DNA of 64,000 nt, from NCBI RefSeq assembly GCF_000244875.1, contig NC_016791.1:989501-1053500 (forward strand). Direction: 5' to 3'. Positions within the stretch are counted from its first letter, which is position 1. Each line of letters starts with the position of its first letter. The translations under genes were made by a program, and so were the position numbers. Shown here one piece after another: positions 1 through 7,926 of the stretch. The notes under the pieces are model-generated. The model saw only the letters and a program-made list of their open reading frames with translations. It had not been told where the DNA came from and ran no database searches. This DNA comes from Clostridium sp. BNL1100 (GTDB taxonomy: Bacteria; Bacillota; Clostridia; Acetivibrionales; DSM-1351).

Positions 1-1
1 T

Positions 2-2512
2 TATTCAACTATAAACTACGATATCCTTGGACTTGTTATCAAAAATGTGTCAGGTGAAAGCTATGAACAATATGTGAAAAGTAATGTTTTACAGCCGCTA
101 GGTCTTAATAATACTTACCTTTTTAGAAATGAAGTTCCCCAAGAGAATATGTCTTCGGGTTATAAGGTTAAATTTTTAAGGCCTGTAAAATATATTGCAC
201 CTATGTACAGAGGAAATACTCCGGCAGGGTATTACATTTCAAATGCAGTGGATATTGCAAAGTGGCTTAAAATTCAAATGAATACCATAGAACCGGGAAC
301 CTTTGATAAAAGCCTTATTGATATATCTCATATACCTGACAGAACGGTAGCACCAAACAGTGACGGATCTTCTTATGCTTATGGGTGGTCCGTGTTCCAG
401 AGCGGTGGAGGTGTGATATCACATGGAGGAAGTAATCCCAATTACTCATCATTTTTCTTATTCAGGCCTCAGGAACAGGTCGGTGTAGGTATTCTTGCTA
501 ATTTAAACTCCTCATTTACAGAAGTAACTGCCTATGGCATCGATAATATAATTCGAGGGGAAAAGCCGGTCAATTATTTATCAGACCAGTATCTTGCAAT
601 TGATAATGCTTCAACAACCATTACACTGATAGCTTTACCGGTAGCACTCGTAACTATTTTTTTGATATTGATTCTGATAATTCAGATTATAAAAAGAAAA
701 AGAATATATGTCGGCAAAGTGAAAAGGGTTCTCCTTAGCACCCTTTTCCTATCAATTTTCATATCTGGTCTGGGATACTGTATGTACAAAATTCCTGATG
801 CACTCTATGAGGGACTTCCATGGAGTTTTATTAAAGTCTGGGCACCACAGAGTCTTATGGTTGGAATTTCATTACTGATAGCATGTGTAACAATATTTTG
901 TATTTATTTTTTACTGACATCATTATTTATAAAAAAAAAGGATAAATCCTGGTTTGTAATTGCTGTTTTAAGTATTGTAAGCGGGTTTGGAAATGCAATA
1001 GTTATTTTTATTATAAATGAGGCATTAAACAGAACTAATGGTTTTCAAACCGGATTATTACTGTTTTTTGTATTGGGAATTGCTTTATATGTATACGGTC
1101 AACGTTTAGTAAGGGTCAGACTTTTAAAGCTTACAAATGAATTAGTATATAATACTCGGATGAATCTGATTGATGGAATTTTAAGAGCGTCTTATGAAAA
1201 AATAGAACAATTGGAAAATGGAAAGATTCATGCAGGGCTTAATAATGATTCAGAAACATTAAGCAATTTTGCAAACGTACTTATTTCGGCTATAACCAGC
1301 CTTGTAACACTTTTTTGCTGTTTTATTTATTTAGGAATAATAAATATTTACGGTTTACTTGTTTCAATTTTTGTTATATTCATAGCGGCAGGTTTATATT
1401 TTGTCGTAGGCAGACACGCCAACAAGCTGTGGGAAGAGACAAGGGATATTCAGAACATCTTTTTTAAATTTATCAATAGTCTGGTAAATGGTTTCAAAGA
1501 GCTTAAATTGCATAATAAAAGACAGATTGAATTTAGAGATGATATGAAGGAGAGTTGTAAAGAATACAAGGATAAGCGTATCAGGGGAGATTTGGGTTTT
1601 GCTAATGCATTTGTTATAGGAGAACTTCTTTTCACATTAGTAATCGGAGTTGTGGCCTTTGCTTTTCCTGTTCTTTTTAAAGATATACAAACCAGTTCTT
1701 TAAGAAACTACATATTTGTATTTTTATATATGACCGGGCCGGTAAATGGGGCTCTAAATTCAATACCACAAATTATAGGCGTTAGAATCAGCTATAAAAG
1801 ATTGAATGATTTAAAGAAAGAGTTGGAATGTGAAGATAAAAAAACAAATAAAACTGAATCTGATAACAAACTGCTGAGTAATAAATTTGAGTTAGAACTG
1901 AAAAACGTTGAATACAGCTATAAAAACAGCCACGGTGAGCTTTTTAAAGTAGGACCAATCAATTGTTCTTTCAAATCAGGCGAGGTTACATTTATTACAG
2001 GAGGTAACGGTAGCGGGAAGTCAACTCTTGCAAAACTTGTGACGGGGCTTTACAAGCCTGACAGCGGGGAAGCACTTGTAAATAATAATGTGACCGAGTT
2101 TGAAGATTTGAGTCAGAATTATTCAACGGTTTTTAGTGATTACTTTCTCTTTGACAAATTATACGGCATTGACTATAAGGATAAATCAGAAAGAATGCTG
2201 GAATTGTTAAAAATATTGCATATTGATGATAAGTTGAGTATAGACAATGGAGTGTTTAGTACGACTAAATTGTCAAGTGGGCAAAGAAAGAGATTGGCAC
2301 TGCTGGTTAGTTATCTGGAAGACAGAGAAATATACATATTTGATGAGTGGGCTGCAGATCAGGATCCTGAATTCAGAAAGTACTTTTATGAATACTTGCT
2401 GTCAGATTTAAAAGCCAGAGGGAAATGTGTTATTGCTGTGACCCATGATGATAGGTATTTTAATAAAGCAGATAAAATAATAAAAATGGAAATGGGTAAG
2501 ATTGGGCAATAA
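2..2512 (+). CDS. Prodrug-type peptidase fused to ABC exporter (5' partial)
   Basis: The frame is open from the window edge, so the true start lies upstream; 836 residues are visible. The first ~190 residues are the C-terminal part of a class C beta-lactamase-like serine hydrolase: a Y-S-T-x-N-Y segment at the edge (the YxN region) and a HGGSN segment (KTG-like box). The catalytic SxxK is upstream of the window. Three hydrophobic helices follow (about 205-230, 242-262, 277-305), then a second membrane domain and an ABC ATPase of the cyclic-peptide exporter (SyrD/PvdE) type: Walker A GGNGSGKST near 667, signature LSSGQ near 758, Walker B IYIFDE near 777, switch His in THDD near 814. ClbP has a peptidase plus three helices; XcnG and ZmaM are described as peptidase-transporter fusions. 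Inferred role: export of the precursor and removal of an N-acyl-D-amino-acid leader outside the cell. An ordinary transporter fused to a different hydrolase remains possible. Confidence 0.82.
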   Translation, partial: YSTINYDILGLVIKNVSGESYEQYVKSNVLQPLGLNNTYLFRNEVPQENMSSGYKVKFLRPVKYIAPMYRGNTPAGYYISNAVDIAKWLKIQMNTIEPGTFDKSLIDISHIPDRTVAPNSDGSSYAYGWSVFQSGGGVISHGGSNPNYSSFFLFRPQEQVGVGILANLNSSFTEVTAYGIDNIIRGEKPVNYLSDQYLAIDNASTTITLIALPVALVTIFLILILIIQIIKRKRIYVGKVKRVLLSTLFLSIFISGLGYCMYKIPDALYEGLPWSFIKVWAPQSLMVGISLLIACVTIFCIYFLLTSLFIKKKDKSWFVIAVLSIVSGFGNAIVIFIINEALNRTNGFQTGLLLFFVLGIALYVYGQRLVRVRLLKLTNELVYNTRMNLIDGILRASYEKIEQLENGKIHAGLNNDSETLSNFANVLISAITSLVTLFCCFIYLGIINIYGLLVSIFVIFIAAGLYFVVGRHANKLWEETRDIQNIFFKFINSLVNGFKELKLHNKRQIEFRDDMKESCKEYKDKRIRGDLGFANAFVIGELLFTLVIGVVAFAFPVLFKDIQTSSLRNYIFVFLYMTGPVNGALNSIPQIIGVRISYKRLNDLKKELECEDKKTNKTESDNKLLSNKFELELKNVEYSYKNSHGELFKVGPINCSFKSGEVTFITGGNGSGKSTLAKLVTGLYKPDSGEALVNNNVTEFEDLSQNYSTVFSDYFLFDKLYGIDYKDKSERMLELLKILHIDDKLSIDNGVFSTTKLSSGQRKRLALLVSYLEDREIYIFDEWAADQDPEFRKYFYEYLLSDLKARGKCVIAVTHDDRYFNKADKIIKMEMGKIGQ

Positions 2513-2563
2513 ACAAGTCAATTGAAAAAATAAACATATAACAAATAAATAGGGGGTGATGAA

Positions 2564-3601
2564 ATGGGGGAGTTTGTTAAAGAAATAAAGTGTGTTGTCT
2601 GGGATTTGGATAATACACTTTGGGATGGAATACTTCTTGAAGATAAAGATGTTATTTTAAAGCCTGGTATATGTGACATTATAAAAGAGCTTGATTCAAG
2701 AGGAGTGCTTAATTCAATAGCGAGCAAGAATAACTATGAAGATGCTGTGAAAAAGCTTGAGAAAGCAGGTATCAGGGAGTATTTTCTATACCCGGAAATA
2801 ACTTGGGATGCAAAGTCCAAATCGATAGATAGGATTATAAAAAATCTGAATATCGGGCAGGACACAATTCTTTTTATTGATGACCAGCAGTTTGAACTAG
2901 ATGAGGTTAAATATGAACTTCCGCAAGTAACGTGTATTAATTCCTGTGAATACATGAACCTGCTGGAATATCCGAGATTAAGGCAAAGATTTAACACAGA
3001 AGATTCAAAAAGAAGACGGTTAATGTACCTTGAAGATATTGAAAGAAAAAAAGATGAAGATAGCTATAACGGACCCACGGAGAAATTTCTTATGTCTCTG
3101 AATATGAGGGTTACAATTACAGAGGCGGAGGAAAGTGATCTGCAAAGAGCTGAAGAGTTGACAGTAAGAACCAATCAGTTAAATGCCACAGGGATAACCT
3201 ACAGTTACAGCGAACTTGACGAATACCGTAAAAGTGCTAATTACAAATTGTTTATCTGTGAGCTGGTTGATAAATATGGTTCTTACGGAAAGATTGGACT
3301 GGCTTTAGTGGAAATTAAGGAGTATTGGCATTTGAAGATGCTCTTAATGTCTTGCAGAGTTATGTCTAGAGGTATAGGAACTGTATTGCTGAGTTTTATT
3401 ATGAGACAAGCAAAGGATAAAGGCGGGAAACTCTATGGGGACTTTAAAATGACGGATAGAAACCGCCAAATGTATATCACATACAAGTTTGCTAATTTTA
3501 AGGAAGTACATATTGCTGATACTGATGGAGTAATTCTTATGCAGAATGATCTTTCAATGATACAAGAGTATCCGCCTTTTGTTGAAGTAAGTATTATGTA
3601 A
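2564..3601 (+). CDS. FkbH-like glyceryl-ACP synthase
   Basis: 345 residues, the normal size of stand-alone FkbH proteins. The N-terminal half is a HAD domain with motif I W-D-L-D-N-T-L-W (Asp14 and Asp16) and a second motif FIDDQQFE. The C-terminal half is the GNAT-like FkbH part with the family hallmark RTNQLN. FkbH enzymes take 1,3-bisphosphoglycerate, remove phosphate and load a glyceryl unit on a carrier protein. That unit is then oxidised to hydroxymalonyl-ACP or, with an FkbG methyltransferase, methoxymalonyl-ACP. No FkbG is seen here, so hydroxymalonyl is the simpler prediction. The start is set by a GGGGGTGA ribosome site just upstream. The likely partner is the carrier protein encoded 18 bp downstream. 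Confidence 0.9.
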   Translation: MGEFVKEIKCVVWDLDNTLWDGILLEDKDVILKPGICDIIKELDSRGVLNSIASKNNYEDAVKKLEKAGIREYFLYPEITWDAKSKSIDRIIKNLNIGQDTILFIDDQQFELDEVKYELPQVTCINSCEYMNLLEYPRLRQRFNTEDSKRRRLMYLEDIERKKDEDSYNGPTEKFLMSLNMRVTITEAEESDLQRAEELTVRTNQLNATGITYSYSELDEYRKSANYKLFICELVDKYGSYGKIGLALVEIKEYWHLKMLLMSCRVMSRGIGTVLLSFIMRQAKDKGGKLYGDFKMTDRNRQMYITYKFANFKEVHIADTDGVILMQNDLSMIQEYPPFVEVSIM

Positions 3602-3619
3602 CGAAGAGAGGAAAAGTTT

Positions 3620-3871
3620 ATGGATAGTGTTAAGATAATCAGAAATTTTATTAATGAAAACCTTATAACCTTTAATGAGGATGCAGCTTTTACCGATGAA
3701 GACGACATATTTAAATTGGGCTTTGTAAATTCCCTTTTTGCTATGAAGCTTCTTACATTTATCGAAAATGAGTTCAACATAAAAGTTGAAAATGAAGAAA
3801 TGGAATTATCAAATTTTAATTCGGTATCAAACATTGTAGGTTTTATTGACCGGAAAATAAAAAATAATTGA
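3620..3871 (+). CDS. Stand-alone acyl carrier protein 1
   Basis: An 83-residue acidic protein with the carrier-protein pattern G-F-V-N-S-L-F-A-M-K-L. The Ser in NSL is the expected phosphopantetheine site; the usual DSL is NSL here. It follows the FkbH gene by 18 bp, preceded by GAGAGGAAAAG as ribosome site. By position it should carry the glyceryl unit made by FkbH and present it to the dehydrogenases for conversion to hydroxymalonyl-ACP, the role of ZmaD-type carriers. The assignment of glyceryl to this carrier rather than the second one rests on adjacency only. Confidence 0.88.
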   Translation: MDSVKIIRNFINENLITFNEDAAFTDEDDIFKLGFVNSLFAMKLLTFIENEFNIKVENEEMELSNFNSVSNIVGFIDRKIKNN

Positions 3872-3922
3872 ATTATATATAAGTCGGATATAGCAAGATA
3901 AATTAATATTGGAGGGCTTAAT

Positions 3923-4774
3923 ATGCAATTTAGTAATATCGGTATAATAGGTGCAGGTACAATGGGAATTGGGATGTGTATAGACCTTGCATTCCATGGT
4001 AAGAGTAGTGTACTTGTGGATATTTCTGATGATACTCTGGAAAGTGCAAAAGCAGAGATTACAAAAATAGTCAGGTTTGCACCCTTACTGGATAAAACTC
4101 TCCCGAAGATGGACGCGGACGTCGTCTTGAGCAAAATTAAATTTACAACAGACATTGAAGACGTAGCAGAATGTGAATTTATTGTAGAGAATGTAACGGA
4201 AAATTGGGAAATCAAGGAGACAGTCTATAAGCAATTGAGCAAGATTTGCAATGCCGATGCCTGCTTTGCCGTGAATACGTCATGTATATCTATTACAAAA
4301 GTCGGAAGTGTAACTGACAGACCTGATAAGGTTATAGGAATCCATTTTATGAATCCGGTGTATTTGAAAAAAAGTGTGGAAGTAATAAAAGGTTTTCATA
4401 CATCTGAGGAAACCATAGATACAACACAGAGTTTTTTAAAACAGCTGAATAAGGAAGCTATTATTGTTAATGATCTGCCCGGTTTCGTTTCAAACAGAAT
4501 ATCACATTTGCTTATGAATGAAGCTGCTTTTGTTGTTCAAGACGGAGTGGCAAAACCTTCACAGGTGGATGAGATTTTCAAAAAATGCTTTAATCATAAA
4601 ATGGGTCCTCTTGAAACTGCAGATTTGATTGGATTGGATACTGTAGTTAATTCGCTGGACATCCTTTATGAAAGTTATCAGGACCCAAAATTTCGTTGTT
4701 GTCCCTTACTGAGAAAAATGGTGGATGCGAAATTATTGGGTAAAAAATCCGGCAAGGGATTTTATACATATTAA
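3923..4774 (+). CDS. 3-hydroxyacyl-CoA dehydrogenase-like enzyme (ACP-linked extender unit)
   Basis: 283 residues, full length for the FadB-type NAD domain plus its C-terminal helical domain. The Rossmann motif G-A-G-T-M-G is near residues 10-15 and the active-site His lies in H-F-M-N-P-V. Related enzymes (ZmaG, ClbD, FkbK) oxidise the terminal hydroxyl of glyceryl-ACP or seryl-ACP to the aldehyde. The gene lies between two carrier-protein genes, which fits a shared enzyme acting on both. The ribosome site GGAGGG precedes the start. The C-terminal GKKSGKGFYTY is the usual end of this family. A housekeeping fatty-acid role is unlikely given the context. Confidence 0.9.
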   Translation: MQFSNIGIIGAGTMGIGMCIDLAFHGKSSVLVDISDDTLESAKAEITKIVRFAPLLDKTLPKMDADVVLSKIKFTTDIEDVAECEFIVENVTENWEIKETVYKQLSKICNADACFAVNTSCISITKVGSVTDRPDKVIGIHFMNPVYLKKSVEVIKGFHTSEETIDTTQSFLKQLNKEAIIVNDLPGFVSNRISHLLMNEAAFVVQDGVAKPSQVDEIFKKCFNHKMGPLETADLIGLDTVVNSLDILYESYQDPKFRCCPLLRKMVDAKLLGKKSGKGFYTY

Positions 4775-4797
4775 TTAATGTAATGTTCATAAAAAAA

Positions 4798-4818
4798 GCA
4801 GCGATTTAGTGTCGCTGC
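4798..4818 (-). terminator. Intrinsic-terminator-like hairpin, best read on the minus strand
   Basis: A perfect 7-bp stem GCAGCGA/TCGCTGC with a 7-base loop lies between the dehydrogenase and second carrier-protein genes. Seven A residues (4791-4797) flank it on the left, so on the minus strand the hairpin is followed by a T7 tract, a complete intrinsic terminator. On the plus strand it is followed only by TATACTT, so operon transcription would probably read through, perhaps with attenuation. No minus-strand gene is supported nearby. Confidence 0.5.
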
Positions 4819-4852
4819 TATACTTAAGCAAAATGAAGGGAGGGTAATACTA

Positions 4853-5107
4853 ATGGAGAGTAATGTGTATGCTGAAAAAATAAGTGAGTATATAATGATG
4901 AATACTAACTTAAATAGTATTGACTACAATTTGGACATATTTGAGGAAGGACTAGTAAGTTCTTTATTTGCTATAGAGCTGATGACTTTTTTAGAAAAAA
5001 ACTTTGAAGTAAAAGTAACAATGGATGATTTAGATATGGAGAATTTTAAATGTGTAAATAACATAGTTAAGTTTGTTGAAAACAAACGAAATGGAGGCAA
5101 TGTATGA
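4853..5107 (+). CDS. Stand-alone acyl carrier protein 2
   Basis: An 84-residue acidic protein with E-G-L-V-S-S-L-F-A-I-E-L, where the Ser before LF is the predicted phosphopantetheine site. It is clearly related to the first carrier protein. A GGGAGGGT ribosome site precedes the start. It overlaps the next gene by an ATGA junction, so it is translationally coupled to the acyl-CoA dehydrogenase-like gene. The ClbE/ZmaH-type carriers next to such enzymes hold the seryl unit that becomes aminomalonyl; the free serine adenylation domain two genes downstream fits that role. Confidence 0.88.
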   Translation: MESNVYAEKISEYIMMNTNLNSIDYNLDIFEEGLVSSLFAIELMTFLEKNFEVKVTMDDLDMENFKCVNNIVKFVENKRNGGNV

Positions 5108-6264
5108 TTGAATTACTTTTAGATGAACAGAAGGATAAATATAATGAGTTTTGTAGTTTTGTGGAAAGTAATGTTCAACCATATGCAAGTGATTGGGAAA
5201 GAGAAGAGCGAATTTCCAAGGACATAGTTAATAAATGTATAGAACAAGGATATTTGGGATGTACCATACCTGAAGAATTCAATGGTAACGGATGGGATAG
5301 TATTACATATGGTATTTTTACAGAAGCAATAGCTCGTTCAAGTACTTCATTGGCCGGATTATTCAATGTACATACTATGGTAATGCAAACTCTCTTGAAG
5401 TGGGGAACTGAGGAACAAAAAAACAAATGGTTATACAGGATGTGTAAAGGTGAAATACTGGGTGCTTTTGCATTAACAGAGCCAGATGCCGGAAGTGATA
5501 TCAGAGGGATTAAAACCAGATTTACTCCCAAAGGTGATAAAATTATACTAAACGGAAAGAAGAGATGGATTACCTTTGGCGGTTTAGCAGATATATTTGT
5601 TGTCTTTGGAATGATGGATGATGAAAGCGGAAAACCTGTGGCATGTATTGTTGAGAAGAATACACCGGGGTTTGAAATAATACCAATTACAAATATGCTG
5701 GGATTCAAGGCAAGCTATTTGGCAGTACTTGAGTTTAATGATTGTGAGGTCGATAAGGAGAATATTATAGCAAAACCGGGTTTTGCATTTTCTCACATTG
5801 CTCCTTATGCCTTGGATTACGGGAGGGTCAGTGTGTCTTTCACAGCCCTTGGTATTATAGGCGGGTGTCTGAATTACTGTTGTAATCATGTTTTACGGAG
5901 AAAAACTTTTAATTCAAGACTTATTGACCAAAGTACTATTAAAGAAATGATAACCAAAATGGGTGTGGATTACGAAGCTGCGGGTCATTTATGCGTTAAT
6001 TCCTGCAGGGCAAAAGATTTGAATAACCCTAACTATGCAGAAAAAGTCATGATTGCAAAATATTTTACAACAAGAGCTGCACACAGACATGCTGATAACG
6101 CCGTTCAAATCATGGGTGCCACCGGTTGTAATGAAAATCATGCGACAGCAAGATACTATAGGGATTCTAAAGTATTGGAAATAATTGAAGGAAGTAATCA
6201 AATACATGAAATGATATTAGGTAACAGCTTCACTAAGAAATATAGAAAAATAGAAAAAAAATAA
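5104..6264 (+). CDS. Acyl-CoA dehydrogenase-like flavoenzyme (extender-unit formation)
   Basis: 386 residues, normal for the family. It shows the FAD/substrate segment F-A-L-T-E-P-D-A-G-S-D and the C-terminal catalytic Glu region I-I-E-G-S-N-Q-I-H. ZmaE/ZmaI, ClbF and FkbI-type members complete oxidation of the carrier-bound aldehyde to the acid, giving hydroxymalonyl-, aminomalonyl- or methoxymalonyl-ACP. The start codon overlaps the stop of the carrier-protein gene. Zwittermicin uses two such enzymes, one per extender; only one is visible here, so it may serve both carriers or a second may lie outside. Confidence 0.9.
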   Translation: MIELLLDEQKDKYNEFCSFVESNVQPYASDWEREERISKDIVNKCIEQGYLGCTIPEEFNGNGWDSITYGIFTEAIARSSTSLAGLFNVHTMVMQTLLKWGTEEQKNKWLYRMCKGEILGAFALTEPDAGSDIRGIKTRFTPKGDKIILNGKKRWITFGGLADIFVVFGMMDDESGKPVACIVEKNTPGFEIIPITNMLGFKASYLAVLEFNDCEVDKENIIAKPGFAFSHIAPYALDYGRVSVSFTALGIIGGCLNYCCNHVLRRKTFNSRLIDQSTIKEMITKMGVDYEAAGHLCVNSCRAKDLNNPNYAEKVMIAKYFTTRAAHRHADNAVQIMGATGCNENHATARYYRDSKVLEIIEGSNQIHEMILGNSFTKKYRKIEKK

Positions 6265-6309
6265 GCGAAAAAAGTACCAGACCCTTAAAGGTTCAAGGAG
6301 ATTATTCAT

Positions 6310-7890
6310 ATGACAGATATGGGTAACACATGTGATATCGAGATTTTATACCAGCATATTAATGATACAAAAGCAGTTTATCCAAAGGATAAAACGGTTA
6401 TAAAACTGTTTCAGGAGCAGGTAAAAAAGAATCCGGAAGCTAAAGCAGTAATTTTCGGTGAGAAAAGTCTTACGTATGGAGAACTGGATAAGAAATCAAG
6501 TCAGGTCGCCTATTTATTACATACAAAGGGAATTTCCACAGGAAACATAATAGGGATAATGCTGGAGCGCTCTCTTGAGATGATTATTGGGATATTTGGA
6601 ATAATAAAAAGCGGAGCTGCTTACCTTCCGATTTCACCGGAGCTTCCTGTAAAAAGAATTGAGTATATTATTTCGGATAGTAACAGTGAATATTTGCTTA
6701 CCACTACCAGGTTCTTAGACAAACTTCAGGGGATAAACACTAAAATTATAGATTTAGAACAAGAGTCCATTTATTCTTTGCCTGAATATACCAACGACTC
6801 AATAGAGCCATCTGATTTAATTTATGTAATATATACTTCAGGTTCCACAGGGAACCCTAAGGGGGTAATGGTAGAACATTATTCTGTGGTCAACAGACTT
6901 AACTGGATGAAAAATAAATATCCCCTCACTCAGAGTGACACTATTTTACACAAAACACCTTTTGTATTTGATGTTTCTGTATGGGAGTTGTTCTTGTGGG
7001 CTATTACAGGTGCCAAGGTGGCACTACTGGGCCCCGGATATGAAAAATTTCCACAGGGGATAATTGAGGAAGTGGAAAAGAGCCAGGTTACAATAATCCA
7101 TTTCGTACCTTCCATGTTTAATTCGTTTTTAAATTACCTTAAAGATACTGAATACGTAAAAAAACTATCAAGCTTGAAGCAGGTGTTTTGCAGTGGTGAA
7201 GCTCTGCTGCCCATACATGTTAAAAAGTTTAATGAAACAATCGGTAAAAGCGGCAATGCATTTCTGACTAATTTATATGGGCCAACCGAGGCAACCGTTG
7301 ACGTAACTTATTTTGATTGTAATGATGTGAATAATGATATAGTACCTATCGGAAAACCCATCGATAATATAAGGATTTATATTATCAATGGGTCTGATTT
7401 GCAGCCGGTAGGGAGCAGCGGTGAATTATGTATTGCAGGTGATGGGCTGGCAAGGGGATACCTGAACCAACCCAAATTGACAGAAGAAAAATTCACAGGT
7501 ATTGCCATAAATAGTGAAGAAAGAATTTATAGGACAGGAGATCTTGCACGTCTTTTACCTGACGGAAATATCGAATTTCTTGGCAGAATGGACAACCAAG
7601 TCAAAATTAGAGGATTGCGGATTGAATTGGGAGAAATTGAGTCTAAGATTGGTGAATATGAATATGTTGAACAATGTGTTGTAGTATTAAAGAATCAGGA
7701 GCAGATCAATCCTGTTTTGACTGCATATATACTTACTGACAGGGAGGAATTAACTGCAAAAGAAATCAAGCAGTTTTTAAAGACTCAATTACCTGAGTAT
7801 ATGATCCCGAATCAGTATATTATGTTAAATAAATTACCATTAACACAAAATGGAAAAATAGACAGAAAAGCGTTGTTGCTTCATAATTGA
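6310..7890 (+). CDS. Free-standing adenylation domain, serine-activating
   Basis: 526 residues holding only an A domain: A3 YTSGSTGNPKG, A5 YGPTE, A7 YRTGDLA and A10 NGKIDRKA. No condensation or carrier domain is attached. Aligned by eye to GrsA, the specificity positions read D-V-W-H-F-S-L-V-D-K, which is the classic EntF serine code. ZmaJ in zwittermicin is the known counterpart: it loads serine on a discrete ACP for aminomalonyl formation. The likely target here is the second carrier protein. The ribosome site AAGGAGA sits upstream of the ATG. Confidence 0.92.
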   Translation: MTDMGNTCDIEILYQHINDTKAVYPKDKTVIKLFQEQVKKNPEAKAVIFGEKSLTYGELDKKSSQVAYLLHTKGISTGNIIGIMLERSLEMIIGIFGIIKSGAAYLPISPELPVKRIEYIISDSNSEYLLTTTRFLDKLQGINTKIIDLEQESIYSLPEYTNDSIEPSDLIYVIYTSGSTGNPKGVMVEHYSVVNRLNWMKNKYPLTQSDTILHKTPFVFDVSVWELFLWAITGAKVALLGPGYEKFPQGIIEEVEKSQVTIIHFVPSMFNSFLNYLKDTEYVKKLSSLKQVFCSGEALLPIHVKKFNETIGKSGNAFLTNLYGPTEATVDVTYFDCNDVNNDIVPIGKPIDNIRIYIINGSDLQPVGSSGELCIAGDGLARGYLNQPKLTEEKFTGIAINSEERIYRTGDLARLLPDGNIEFLGRMDNQVKIRGLRIELGEIESKIGEYEYVEQCVVVLKNQEQINPVLTAYILTDREELTAKEIKQFLKTQLPEYMIPNQYIMLNKLPLTQNGKIDRKALLLHN

Positions 7891-7926
7891 TGTTAAGATA
7901 AGTAAACACTTATTGGGAGATTTAAA

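Noticed and set aside
3433-4215. A 260-codon minus-strand open frame
   Set aside because: It lies opposite the FkbH, ACP and dehydrogenase genes, which have clear motifs; its translation shows no recognisable domain and is typical of shadow frames.
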